Origin: Spirochaetales bacterium
Lineage (GTDB): Bacteria; Spirochaetota; Spirochaetia; SZUA-6; RPPD01
Assembly: GCA_016934415.1 (NCBI GenBank)
Contig: JAFGSW010000058.1
Span: forward strand, 62,001-126,000
Length of the DNA stretch: 64,000 nucleotides
Direction of reading: 5' to 3'
How positions within the stretch are numbered: the stretch's first letter is position 1; every line of letters begins with the position of its first letter. Position numbers and translations under genes: made by a program. The notes under the pieces are model-generated. The model had not been told where the DNA came from and did no database searches. It saw nothing but the letters and a program-made list of their open reading frames with translations. Positions 25,899 through 34,149 of the stretch are shown here, piece by piece.

Positions 25899-26279
25899 TA
25901 AATAAACACAATAAATGGCATTTTTTGTCACTTTTTTCCCTGCCGGAATCATGGACTGCGACGGCGATGCATGCTTCCTCCGTATTATCCGTGACATCCG
26001 TGGTTCCCCCGTTCGATGAGCAAGAAAGGCCCGTCATTTCCGGTCTTCTCCGGTAATTTAATCGTCCGCCGCCCCAAAAAAATTGAAAAAAATAAAGGAT
26101 ACGCCCGCGTTTTTCGGTCCGGAAGATACGATTCCGATGTCCATCTGCGTCTGCACCGATGAGGGAACCGATTTCAAAATAAAGCGCATGCGACCATGTC
26201 GAGTGTCGGCGGTCCGACGTCGACAATAGCGAACGTTGAGCGAAAAGGTGCGCGACCTGCTTTTAGGGGAGAATATGCA
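25899..26279. other. Intergenic region with a short tandem-word repeat
   Basis: This gap holds the operon promoter on its left and the ribosome-binding site AGGGGAG of the next gene on its right. At 25984-26007 the words ATCCGTGACATCCGTGGTT form a short tandem-like repeat related to ATCAGTGTAATCTGTGGTT at 26986-27024. I see no gene. Confidence 0.6.
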
Positions 26280-26939
26280 ATGACAAAAAAGAATCCAGCC
26301 ATTCACGCGCGCGCATTGAGAATGGTCGCCTCAAGCACCGGCATCGTCGCCGGAATCGCCGGAATGGAGCACGGATTGCTCGAGACGCTTCAGGGCAATC
26401 AGGTTCCCGCCGGCAACGTCATAGAATCGATCGGGGCGGCGCAGCGATTCTGGACGTACGGCTCCGAGCCGGCCTTTACGCTCATTCCCAATTATTTCGT
26501 GACTGGAATCGTCGCGATGATCGTCAGCTTGCTCATCATCGTTTGGTCGGCTGCGTTCGTCGAAAAGAAATACGGCGCCCTGGTTCTCGCCTGCCTTTCG
26601 ATCGCCATGTTTTTAACGGGCGGCGGTTTTGCGCCGCCGGTGTTCGCGATAGTGGCCATCATGGCGGCACTGTTCATGAGACTGAAATTCAAATTCTTAC
26701 GTACCCATTGTCCTCAGAAGTTATTGGAGGTCCTTTCAAAACCGTGGAAAATATTTCTCGCTTTGTTTATTGCGCTTTCATCGATTGAGATCGTTACCGC
26801 GATCTTCGGTTATCCATTGCTCTGGTTTTTCCATGAGGACAATATCATCAGTATTCAAACGATTTTCGGATATACGGTATTTTTCGGTCTGGGGCCGATT
26901 GTCATGATTACGTCTGTGGCTCATGATATAAAAAAATAA
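26280..26939 (+). CDS. Small polytopic membrane protein, function unknown
   Basis: A 219-residue protein. ATG 26280 has GGGGAG eight bases upstream; an earlier in-frame ATG has no such site. It has about five membrane helices: residues 14-30 (SSTGIVAGIAGMEHGLLE), 65-90, 97-120, 145-170 and 185-210. The first segment keeps a conserved-looking MEHG after a Gly-rich turn. Its GC content is lower than the flanking operons. No family or partner recognised. Confidence 0.7.
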   Translation: MTKKNPAIHARALRMVASSTGIVAGIAGMEHGLLETLQGNQVPAGNVIESIGAAQRFWTYGSEPAFTLIPNYFVTGIVAMIVSLLIIVWSAAFVEKKYGALVLACLSIAMFLTGGGFAPPVFAIVAIMAALFMRLKFKFLRTHCPQKLLEVLSKPWKIFLALFIALSSIEIVTAIFGYPLLWFFHEDNIISIQTIFGYTVFFGLGPIVMITSVAHDIKK

Positions 26940-26985
26940 ATCTCTTTGCCGCGAACTATCGCCACTTTCCCCTTCTCCCTTCCCC

Positions 26986-27024
26986 ATCAGTGTAATCAGT
27001 TCTTATCAGTGTAATCTGTGGTTC
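26986..27024. repeat. Short dispersed tandem-word repeat (ATCAGTGTAATCTGTGG type)
   Basis: Two copies of ATCAGTGTAATC separated by AGTTCTT, followed by TGTGGTTC. The same style of 11-base words occurs at 25984-26007 (ATCCGTGACATCCGTGG). Repeats of this wording are common in the intergenic DNA of several unrelated bacterial genomes. Function unknown. Confidence 0.6.
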
Positions 27025-27060
27025 ACTTCGATGAGTCAGTGCAGGCCGCCACGTAGATCC

Positions 27061-27495
27061 TTACCCCAAACCGGCCAACCATGTCTCCGCCGCCGCCCGG
27101 ATGCGGTCGCGGACGGCGCGGATGCCAGCCAGGACTTCGTTTTTTTCGCCGCGCAGGGCGGACGGGTCGGGGAAGTCCCAGTGGAGCCGGAAGCCGCCTC
27201 CGGGGAACACGGGGCAGCGCTCGGCAGAGGCCCCGTCGCACACCGTCACCACGTAATCGTACTTCCCGCCATGGGCGAGCATGTCTCCGACGGTCTTGGT
27301 CCGGTTGCCGGAGATGTCGATTCCGATTTCCTTCATGCTTTCAACAACCAGCGGGTTCAATCGCCCCGCCTCGAGCCCGGCGCTCTCGGCGCGGACATCG
27401 TCGCGGCCCGAGGCATTGACGAACGCCTCCGCCATCTGGCTGCGCGCCGAATTATGTATGCAGACGAAGAGGACTGTTATCGGTTTTTTGTCCAT
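27061..27495 (-). CDS. arsC: Thioredoxin-coupled arsenate reductase / low-MW phosphatase family
   Basis: A 144-residue protein with the P-loop CIHNSARSQMAEA (C-x5-R) near the N-terminus and two further Cys in TVCDGASAERCPVFPGG, the redox pair of thioredoxin-dependent arsenate reductases of the Staphylococcus/Bacillus type. The general acid Asp is in WDFPDPS. The enzyme reduces arsenate to arsenite. It lies downstream of the phosphate-uptake genes in the same direction, but a gap of 186 bases with strong palindromes separates it from phoU. Coupling to phosphate uptake would make sense because arsenate enters through phosphate transporters. No arsenite efflux gene is nearby. Confidence 0.9.
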   Translation of the reverse strand: MDKKPITVLFVCIHNSARSQMAEAFVNASGRDDVRAESAGLEAGRLNPLVVESMKEIGIDISGNRTKTVGDMLAHGGKYDYVVTVCDGASAERCPVFPGGGFRLHWDFPDPSALRGEKNEVLAGIRAVRDRIRAAAETWLAGLG

Positions 27496-27630
27496 CGTTT
27501 CCTTCCAAATCCTTCGGTTTTTGCGTCCGAATACCGCGTGTCGTCTTTTTCGTTATTCGAGCTTGGTAGTGATTTCCCTTCGTATGATCTCATTTTCTTT
27601 TTTGATTTCCTTATTATAAATCACCTCCAT

Positions 27631-27649
27631 GGCGGGCGGGAGGCCCGCC
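27631..27649. repeat. GGCGGGC palindromic repeat
   Basis: GGCGGGCGGGAGGCCCGCC is a short GC-rich palindrome immediately left of a longer one. A closely related palindrome forms the last codons of the DAHP synthase gene at 42673-42695, so this is a dispersed element. Confidence 0.65.
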
Positions 27650-27656
27650 GTACCAT

Positions 27657-27686
27657 CGTAGAGACGCACGGCCGTGCGTCTCTACG
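27657..27686. repeat. Perfect 30-bp palindrome (GTAGAGACGCACGG type)
   Basis: CGTAGAGACGCACGG is followed directly by its exact reverse complement, giving 15+15 bp with no loop. Palindromes of the form GTAGAGACG...CGTCTCTAC are widespread dispersed repeats. It sits at the 3' end of phoU (stop 27682-27684) and could terminate or stabilise that transcript. Confidence 0.75.
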
Positions 27687-28341
27687 GCCGCTCGTCCCGG
27701 TGGTGCTTGATGACCGAGCCGGCGGCGATGAAGACCGTCTCCTCCGCGATGTTGGTGGTCACGTCCGCGATCTTCTCGAAATTATTGGCGACGCGCAGAA
27801 TATGGAGAGCGGTCTCGATCGTCGGCTGGTCGGTCTCCCCCAGGCAGGAGAGCTCCTTCCAGATTTTATTGCGCAGGGCGTCGACCGAGGCGTCACGGCG
27901 GCACACGTCGCGAGCCAGATCCGCGTTCTCTTCGATGAACGCGCGCATGCTGTCCCGCAGCATGCCCGCCGCCCCCTCGGCCATGGCGGTGAGCTCGTCG
28001 CGGAAGCCGACGGGCGGACGGTCCATGAGGAACAGGCCGCTCTCCGCGACGTTGACGGCGCAGTCGCCCATGCGCTCCAGGTCCGAGGTCATTTTCGACA
28101 TCATCATGACGACGCGCAGGTCCTTCGCTTCCGGGTGGAAAAGCGCCAGAATGGCGATGCACAGCTCGTCGATCTGGATTTCAAGCCTGTTGACGGCCGG
28201 CTCGCACGTTTCGATAGTTTCCATGAGCGCTTCCCGGTCGGCCTCCGTCAGGCCGCGCCGGCACTGGGCGAGCATCTTTTCCACGGTATTGGCCTGGGCG
28301 ATGAGGGTTTCGCGCAGCTCCACGATCTTATCCTTCAACAT
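27682..28341 (-). CDS. phoU: PhoU phosphate-signalling regulator
   Basis: A 219-residue all-helical protein with the two PhoU metal-binding motifs DLERMGDCAVN and NFEKIADVTTNIAEE, one in each three-helix repeat. PhoU transmits the state of the Pst transporter to the PhoR kinase and keeps the Pho response off when phosphate is plentiful. It is the last gene of pstSCAB-phoU, 18 bases after pstB. The C-terminal codons run into a strong palindrome at 27657-27686. Confidence 0.95.
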   Translation of the reverse strand: MLKDKIVELRETLIAQANTVEKMLAQCRRGLTEADREALMETIETCEPAVNRLEIQIDELCIAILALFHPEAKDLRVVMMMSKMTSDLERMGDCAVNVAESGLFLMDRPPVGFRDELTAMAEGAAGMLRDSMRAFIEENADLARDVCRRDASVDALRNKIWKELSCLGETDQPTIETALHILRVANNFEKIADVTTNIAEETVFIAAGSVIKHHRDERP

Positions 28342-28359
28342 GACGTTACTCCTTCCGCG

Positions 28360-29142
28360 TCAGCCTATCCGGCCGGTGAGGTATTTCTCGGTCTCCTCGT
28401 GTTTGGGGTTGGTGAACACCGATTCGGTCGGACCGGTTTCCAAAAGCTCGCCCAAATACATGAACGAGGTGTAATCAGAGATTCGCCCCGCCTGCCCCAG
28501 GTTGTGCGTGACGATGATGATGGTGACGGTCTTCTTGAGCTCGACCAGGAGCTCTTCAATCTTGGTCATGGCGTGCGGATCGAGGGCCGAGGTCGGCTCG
28601 TCGAGCAGGAGCACTTCGGGTTCGAGCGCCAATGTGCGCGCGATGCACAGCCGCTGCTGCTGCCCGCCGGAGAGGAATGTGCCGCGCTTGAAGAGGCTGT
28701 CGCGCACCTCCTTCCACAGGCCGGCCCCCGCGAGCGACCGCTCCACGATCTCGTCGGCCCGGCTCCGCTTGAGGCGGAAACCGTTGAGCTTGTATCCGGC
28801 CATGACATTGTCGTAAATGTTCATGGTCGGGAAGGGATTGGGCCGCTGGAACACCATGCCCACCTTGCGCCGCACCAGGATCGGATCGATGTCGAGCAGG
28901 TTCTCGTCGTTGAGGGTTATCCGTCCGGTGATCTTCACCGCTTGATTGAGCTCGTGAATGCGATTGAGGCAGCGAAGGAGCGTGGTCTTCCCGCAGCCGG
29001 ACGGCCCCATGATCGACGAAATCTTGTGCTTCGCAAAGGAGACGTTGACGTCCTTCACGGCGCGCGTCTCGCCGTACCAGACCGAGAGGTCCTCGGTCTT
29101 CAGGATCACGTCTTGCATGGTCTTCAGAATCGTATCTTCCAT
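28360..29142 (-). CDS. pstB: Phosphate ABC transporter ATPase PstB
   Basis: A 260-residue ATPase with Walker A GPSGCGKTT, the PstB-specific FQRPNPFPTMNIYDN, signature LSGGQQQRLC, Walker B VLLLDEPTSALD and switch THN. It energises phosphate import through PstC and PstA. The ATG at 29142 overlaps the end of pstA by 19 bp and has GGTGG upstream; a second ATG at 29118 would remove the overlap. Confidence 0.97.
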   Translation of the reverse strand: MEDTILKTMQDVILKTEDLSVWYGETRAVKDVNVSFAKHKISSIMGPSGCGKTTLLRCLNRIHELNQAVKITGRITLNDENLLDIDPILVRRKVGMVFQRPNPFPTMNIYDNVMAGYKLNGFRLKRSRADEIVERSLAGAGLWKEVRDSLFKRGTFLSGGQQQRLCIARTLALEPEVLLLDEPTSALDPHAMTKIEELLVELKKTVTIIIVTHNLGQAGRISDYTSFMYLGELLETGPTESVFTNPKHEETEKYLTGRIG

Positions 29143-29993
29143 CTTCTTACCACCAAACGAACGAAAATATTCAGGATCAGGATGAAGGCGACGAGCACGA
29201 AGGCCGCCCCCCAGGCGATGCGGTGCAGGTCGTCGTAGGGGCTCATGGTGTAGTTGAAAATGAGGAGCGGCATCGCGTCGGACGGCTTCAGGATGTCCGC
29301 GTTGAAGTAGTAATTGCCGAACACCGTGAAGAGGAGCGGCGCGGTCTCGCCCGCGATCCGGCCCACGGCGATGAGCACGCCGGAGACGATGCCGCTCAGG
29401 GAGGCCGGGAGGACGACGGAGAGGATGGTCCTCCAGTACGGGACCCCCAGGGCGATCGACGCCTCTTTGAGCGAGACCGGGATGAGCCTCACGGTCTCCT
29501 CGGTCGACTTGATGATGATGGGGAGCATCATCAGGGCGAGGGTGAGACCGCCGGCCAGGATGCTGAAAGTGACGCCCGAGCCGGTCGCCCGGGCGATCGG
29601 CAGGACGAACCAGGCGTAGCCGATGAGGCCGAGGACGATGGAGGGCATGCCCTGGATGAGATCCACCGCCCAGCGGACGAAAAAGGCGAGCTTCGACGTT
29701 CGGTTCTCCGCCAGGTACACGCCCGTCACCACGCTCACCGGCACGGCCGCGAGCGAGGCGATGAGGATGAGGAGCCCCGAACCCACCAGGGCGTTGAGAA
29801 TGCCCCCGCCGACCTCCCCGGTCGGCTTCGAGCCGTGAATGAAAAAATCGAGGTTGAGGGCGGAGATGCCCTGGAAGGCGATGAATCCGAGGATGAACGC
29901 CAGGGGCAGCACCGCCGCCACCGAAAAAACGATAATGACGGCCTTGAAGCCGACGTTGACTCCATTGCGAATGACGAGATTTGCGTCTCTCAT
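29124..29993 (-). CDS. pstA: Phosphate ABC transporter permease PstA
   Basis: A 289-residue permease with six hydrophobic helices, the first at about 17-40. The ABC-coupling EAA-like loop reads SLKEASIALGVPYWRTILSV. GMPSIVLGLIGYAWFV is characteristic of PstA/PstC. Its start overlaps the pstC stop as ATGA. It forms the membrane channel with PstC. Confidence 0.95.
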   Translation of the reverse strand: MRDANLVIRNGVNVGFKAVIIVFSVAAVLPLAFILGFIAFQGISALNLDFFIHGSKPTGEVGGGILNALVGSGLLILIASLAAVPVSVVTGVYLAENRTSKLAFFVRWAVDLIQGMPSIVLGLIGYAWFVLPIARATGSGVTFSILAGGLTLALMMLPIIIKSTEETVRLIPVSLKEASIALGVPYWRTILSVVLPASLSGIVSGVLIAVGRIAGETAPLLFTVFGNYYFNADILKPSDAMPLLIFNYTMSPYDDLHRIAWGAAFVLVAFILILNIFVRLVVRRWKIRF

Positions 29994-30985
29994 GACGAAC
30001 CCCCCACGCTCATTTTCCTGATCACGTACTTGCCGAGGATCGTGATGAGGGCGGTGATCACGAACAGGATGAGCCCCAGCTCGAGAAGCGACGCGCGGTG
30101 CAGGTCGGCGCCGGCCTCATTGAACTCATTGGCGATGAGGCTGGCGATGGTCTGCCCCGGGGCGAACAGGTTTTCCGGGATCGCGTTCATGTTGCCGATG
30201 AGCATGGTGACCGCGATCGTCTCGCCGAGGGCGCGGCCGAGCGCCAGCGTGATCCCGGCGATGATCCCGGAAAAGGAATAGGGAACCATGATCCGGGTGA
30301 CGACCTCGGTCCGGGTCGCGCCGAGGCTGTAGGCCCCCTCCTTGAGCTCCTCGGGCACGAGCTCGAGCACTTCCTTGCCCAGGGAGGCGGAGTAGGGGAT
30401 GATCATCACCGCCAGGACTATGGAAGCGGATATTATTCCGACTCCGTAGGGCACAAAGCCGATTCCCATTTCCAGGGCTTGGATGAGCGGAACAATGAAA
30501 AAGGTCCCGGCCAAACCGTAGATGACCGACGGGATTCCTGCCAGAAGCTCCATCATGGTCCGGATGAGGGCGGCAAAGGGTCCTTTCCGGAAGTACTCGC
30601 CGAGGAGGACCGAGAGCGACAGGGAAAAGGGCAGGGAGAAGAATAGCGCCAGAAAGGCGGTGAGGATCGTGCCGACGATGAACGGAAGCGCGCCGAACTC
30701 GCCGCCGGACGGATTCCAGGTGGTCCCCGCCAGGAAAGCCGGACCGAAAGCCGCCAGAGAGGGGACCGAGTTCACGATCAGGCTCAGGAGAATGCCGGCC
30801 ACGATGACGAGGACGACGAAGCCGCCTCCCGTGAGCAGGATCTTGAAAAGTATTTCTCCTATTCGCCCTCTTGTGCGGCCGACGCGTCCCCGCGCGGCTT
30901 TGAAAGAAGGAGGAGCCTGTTCGGCTCCTCCTTTATTTTCAGCCGGACGCGCATCCGCGCTATTTAAGGAGTGGAACTCCGCCAT
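29990..30985 (-). CDS. pstC: Phosphate ABC transporter permease PstC
   Basis: A 331-residue permease with about six helices, the first at 48-70. The EAA-like loop is ELKEGAYSLGATRTEVVTRI and GIPSVIYGLAGTFFIV is the family hallmark. The assigned ATG at 30983-30985 overlaps pstS by 26 bp and lacks a good ribosome-binding site. The first 35 residues are polar and include a strong hairpin in the DNA (30907-30933), so the functional start could lie further in, although no conventional start codon is found there. Start uncertain, gene certain. Confidence 0.93.
   Translation of the reverse strand: MAEFHSLNSADARPAENKGGAEQAPPSFKAARGRVGRTRGRIGEILFKILLTGGGFVVLVIVAGILLSLIVNSVPSLAAFGPAFLAGTTWNPSGGEFGALPFIVGTILTAFLALFFSLPFSLSLSVLLGEYFRKGPFAALIRTMMELLAGIPSVIYGLAGTFFIVPLIQALEMGIGFVPYGVGIISASIVLAVMIIPYSASLGKEVLELVPEELKEGAYSLGATRTEVVTRIMVPYSFSGIIAGITLALGRALGETIAVTMLIGNMNAIPENLFAPGQTIASLIANEFNEAGADLHRASLLELGLILFVITALITILGKYVIRKMSVGGSS
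30907..30933 (-). terminator. Terminator-like hairpin at the pstS-pstC boundary
   Basis: An 11-bp perfect stem (AAGGAGGAGCC and GGCTCCTCCTT in plus notation) encloses a 5-base loop. On the transcribed minus strand it is followed by TTCTTTC. It lies 27 bases past the pstS stop, within the first codons of pstC. It may attenuate transcription into pstC or protect the 3' end of pstS mRNA, raising the amount of binding protein over permease. Confidence 0.65.
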
Positions 30986-31997
30986 ACGTCACCGATTTTA
31001 GCAGGTATTCGCATTTTTTTACAACGGCCGGGGCGATTTGGCTGTAATAGAGTCCCTCGTTGTAACGCTGGCCGGCATGAACCACCCACCACAAAAGGTC
31101 GACGGCGGCCTTGGCCTGAGCCTTTGTCCGCCGGTTGTAATCCTGTTCCTTGTAGAGAATGAGCCAGGTGAAGGTGGCGATGGGGTAGCCGTCCTTGGCG
31201 TCGGTGTCGGTGATCGAAACGCGGGTATCGTCCGGAAGGTCGACCGCGGCTGCGGCGCTCGCGGATTTCAGGGACGGGGTGACGTAGGCGCCGCTCTTGT
31301 TTTTTATCTGCGCGAAGGCGATTTTATTCACCGACGCGTAGACGAGCTCGACGTACCCGACCGCTCCCGGTACTCTCCGCACCAGGTCGGCCACGCCCGG
31401 ATTGCCCTTGCCGCCGATGCCGGTGGGCCAGTTGGGGGACTTGTTCATGCCTACTTTGTCCTTCCATTCGGCGTTGACCTTGGTGAGATAGTCGGTGAAC
31501 ACGTACGACGTGCCGCTCGAATCGGAGCGATGAACCACCGAGACGCTCATGTCGGGAAGTTTTACCTTCGGGTTTTCCGCCGCGATGGCGGGGTCGTTCC
31601 ATTTGGTGATCTTGCCCAGGAACAGCCCGGCGATGATGTCCGGGGTGAGCTTCAGTCCCGTATTCACTCCGGGGATGTTGTAGCAGACCACCACGGCCCC
31701 GATGCAGGTGGGGATGTGAACGATCGGGGCGCCCGCGGCGGCCAGCTCCTTCTCGTTCATGAAGGCGTCGGTGGCGCCGAAATCGGTCACCTTGTCGGTG
31801 AGCTGCTTGATGCCGCCGCCCGAGCCTATGCCCTGGTAGTTCACCTTGACCCTGGTCTGCTTATTGTAGGCGTCGAACATTTTCCGGTAGAGGGGCTCCG
31901 GAAAGGTGGCGCCCGACCCGGTCAATGAGGTCTGTGCCGTCGCCGTGCCCAGAACGAGACTTGCGAGCGCGGCAACGGAAAAAATCCTTTTCAACAT
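30960..31997 (-). CDS. pstS: Phosphate-binding protein PstS
   Basis: A 345-residue periplasmic protein. ATG 31995-31997 has AGGAGG six bases upstream and begins a signal peptide (MLKRIFSVAALASLVLGTATA); an in-frame TTG six codons earlier overlaps that site. Phosphate-site motifs are present: LTGSGATFPEPLY, QGIGSGGGIKQL, FGATDAFM and HRSDSSGTSYVFTDYL. It captures phosphate for PstCAB. Upstream are four Pho-box repeats, so it is controlled by the PhoB/PhoR pair encoded immediately before it. Confidence 0.96.
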   Translation of the reverse strand: MLKRIFSVAALASLVLGTATAQTSLTGSGATFPEPLYRKMFDAYNKQTRVKVNYQGIGSGGGIKQLTDKVTDFGATDAFMNEKELAAAGAPIVHIPTCIGAVVVCYNIPGVNTGLKLTPDIIAGLFLGKITKWNDPAIAAENPKVKLPDMSVSVVHRSDSSGTSYVFTDYLTKVNAEWKDKVGMNKSPNWPTGIGGKGNPGVADLVRRVPGAVGYVELVYASVNKIAFAQIKNKSGAYVTPSLKSASAAAAVDLPDDTRVSITDTDAKDGYPIATFTWLILYKEQDYNRRTKAQAKAAVDLLWWVVHAGQRYNEGLYYSQIAPAVVKKCEYLLKSVTYGGVPLLK

Positions 31998-32047
31998 GCA
32001 TTTCCTCCTGTTCAAATGGTTAGCATTTTCCCAACCTATGAACGGCC

Positions 32048-32086
32048 CGTTAAGGATATGGTAAGGGGGTGTTAAGATTGTGTTAA
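32048..32086 (-). promoter_or_regulatory. Pho box: four direct repeats at 11-bp spacing
   Basis: On the minus strand the hexamers TTAACA, TTAACA, TTACCA and TTAACG start exactly 11 bases apart (plus-strand hexamers at 81-86, 70-75, 59-64 and 48-53 of the 32000s). This is the pattern of PhoP/PhoB binding sites of the Bacillus type (TTAACA plus five bases). The array ends 50 bases before the pstS start, a normal distance for activation. Confidence 0.85.
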
Positions 32087-32113
32087 TCCGCGAACCGAAT
32101 GAAGAAAAGAAAA

Positions 32114-32405
32114 ACTACGGATAAGACGCGGATAGGACGCGGATGAGGAGAGGAGGGAAAGAAAAAAACGGAGAGTTGATCAGGAAGAAATGTTATTCCC
32201 GACGTATTGAAGGGGATATCCTTATTTTTTCCAAAATTTAGACTGATGTTATAATCAAGCGATTGTCTCAGGCCGGTCCCATAAAGCAAATCATTCGAAT
32301 TACATAGCCCCCGCAATGATGATTATGAAAAGACATTTCCGCTTTTATGCTTTTTCCTCAGCCTTTCTTCCCCTTCTTTCATCCGCGTCTTATCCGTAGT
32401 TCTCC
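32114..32405. repeat. Inverted pair of ATCCG-word repeats around a phoR-pstS spacer
   Basis: ACTACGGATAAGACGCGGAT at 32114-32133 is the exact reverse complement of ATCCGCGTCTTATCCGTAGT at 32381-32400. The left arm continues with a further AGGACGCGGATGAGG. Similar wording occurs at 52347-52370, 52435-52466 (again inverted) and 53772-53795. The 245 bases between the arms are AT-rich and contain no gene that I can support. The arms could pair in RNA to end the phoR transcript. Confidence 0.8.
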
Positions 32406-32412
32406 TATCTTC

Positions 32413-34149
32413 TCACGAAGACCCCGAGGGAAAGAGCAGCGTGAAGGCCGTGCCGCTCCCCAGGACGCTCTTCACCCGGAGCTCGCCGCGGTGCCGGGCG
32501 ACGATGTGCTTGACGATGGCCAGGCCCAGCCCGGTGCCTCCCTGGGCGCGGGAACGGGATTTGTCCACCACGTAAAACCGCTCGAAGATCCGGTCCATGT
32601 CCTTTTCCGGAATGCCGATCCCGGTATCCTCGACCTCGAGCTTCACGCTCCCGCCCTCGCGCGACAGGGTGACGATGACCCCGCCTTTGTCGGTGTACTT
32701 GAAGGCGTTGTCGAGCAGGTTGACGAGCGCCTGTTCCAGCTTGAAGTCGTCGCCGCGCATTTCAGGCAGGCCGGGCTCCGATCGGACCTCGAGCGAGAGG
32801 CCCTTCTGGCGGAAGCGCTCGGCGAAGAGGGGCCGGACCCGCTCGACCAGGTCCTCGAGGCGCACGGGCCCGTCGGCCGGAGGCTCGCGCTCGTCCTCGA
32901 GCCGGGAAAGGACGAGGAGGTCCTTGACGATGAGCTCGAGCCGCTCTGTGTGCCGGGCGACGATATCCAGGAACTTCACCTTGCGCTCGTCCTTCTCCTC
33001 GTCGCGCAGGGTTTCGACGTAGCCCTTGATGGCGGTGAGGGGCGTGCCGAGCTCGTGGCTCACGTTGGTGACCAGGTCCTTTTTCATCGTCTCCCAGTTC
33101 TTCACCCGGGTGACGTCCGAGATCACGACCGCCGTTTCCGCCCGCCCCGGCAGGCGGGTGAGGGAACAGAGGAGCGCCCGGTCGCCGGACTCGACCGTGA
33201 CCAGTCGGCCCGCCTCCCGCGGACCTTCCCGGATGACGCCGGCCAGGTCGTTGTCGCGCACGATCTCCCAATAGTACCGGCCCGCCGCCGGGCCCGAGCC
33301 GAAGAGCTCGGCGAAGGCGCGGTTGGCCCGTGTCACTTTGCCCTCTTCGTCCACGATCGCGATCCCCTCGTCCACCGAGGAGATGATGCCCTCGATTTCG
33401 CCCTTTTCCGCGGTCAGGTCGGAGACGAGCGCCCTGATCTTCGCCACCATCGTCTCGAAGCTGTTCGCCAGGGACCTGATCTCCCGGCTCTCGCGCGACG
33501 GGAAACGCACGTCGAAGTCGCCCTCCGCCACCCGCCGAGCTATCCCGGCGAAGCGGTCGATCGCGCGGCGGAAATAGCGGTGGACGACGAGGAGGGCGGC
33601 GGCCGACACGACGGCCAGAAAGGCGATGATGACGAGGTACTGGAGCTTGAGGCCCGTGAGGAGCCGTTCCAGGGAGGCCATGAAGACGCTCAGGCGGAGC
33701 ACGCCGACGGCCCGGCCGCCTTCCGTGACGAGATGGGCGTAGTACAGCATCTCCTTCTTCAGCGTGGCCGAGAAGCGGACGTCATACCGGTCTTCGCCGG
33801 AGAGCGCGCTTTTCACCTCCGGCCGCCCAGCGTGGTTGTCCATGTAGGAGGGATTTTCCTCCGTGTCCGCGAGGACCCTTCCGTCCGGCGCGATCCAGGT
33901 GATGCGGGCGCCCAGGAGACGGGCCCTGGCGGAGAGGTAGTCGTTGAGCGAAGCCGCAGCGCCGGTCGAAAGCGCGGCCTTGGCGCCGTCCTCCATAAGG
34001 AGCGCGTCCCGCCGCAGGTAGCTGGCCTGGTCGGCGGCGCCGTCGGCGGTGATTTTCCGGAAGAAGAAAAGGAAGATGAAGGCGAGAAAGGCGGCCACCA
34101 CGAGGATGTAGAGGAAGAGAACCTGGATGACGAACGAATTATTGCGCAA
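32413..34149 (-). CDS. phoR: PhoR-type phosphate-responsive sensor histidine kinase
   Basis: A 578-residue kinase. It has a membrane helix at 8-30, an extracytoplasmic domain (35-155), a second helix (about 165-190), HAMP (190-240), PAS (about 250-345), HisKA with the phosphorylated His in NVSHELGTPLTAI, and HATPase with NLLDNAFKYTD, DTGIGIP and GGTGLGLAI. It overlaps the end of the response-regulator gene by 11 bp. Position before pstSCAB-phoU identifies it as PhoR, although its extracytoplasmic domain is larger than in E. coli PhoR. Confidence 0.92.
   Translation of the reverse strand: MRNNSFVIQVLFLYILVVAAFLAFIFLFFFRKITADGAADQASYLRRDALLMEDGAKAALSTGAAASLNDYLSARARLLGARITWIAPDGRVLADTEENPSYMDNHAGRPEVKSALSGEDRYDVRFSATLKKEMLYYAHLVTEGGRAVGVLRLSVFMASLERLLTGLKLQYLVIIAFLAVVSAAALLVVHRYFRRAIDRFAGIARRVAEGDFDVRFPSRESREIRSLANSFETMVAKIRALVSDLTAEKGEIEGIISSVDEGIAIVDEEGKVTRANRAFAELFGSGPAAGRYYWEIVRDNDLAGVIREGPREAGRLVTVESGDRALLCSLTRLPGRAETAVVISDVTRVKNWETMKKDLVTNVSHELGTPLTAIKGYVETLRDEEKDERKVKFLDIVARHTERLELIVKDLLVLSRLEDEREPPADGPVRLEDLVERVRPLFAERFRQKGLSLEVRSEPGLPEMRGDDFKLEQALVNLLDNAFKYTDKGGVIVTLSREGGSVKLEVEDTGIGIPEKDMDRIFERFYVVDKSRSRAQGGTGLGLAIVKHIVARHRGELRVKSVLGSGTAFTLLFPSGSS

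Noticed and set aside
27031-29238. 735-codon plus-strand open frame opposite arsC, phoU and pstB
   Set aside because: It crosses three certain genes and an intergenic palindrome, so it is a high-GC shadow.
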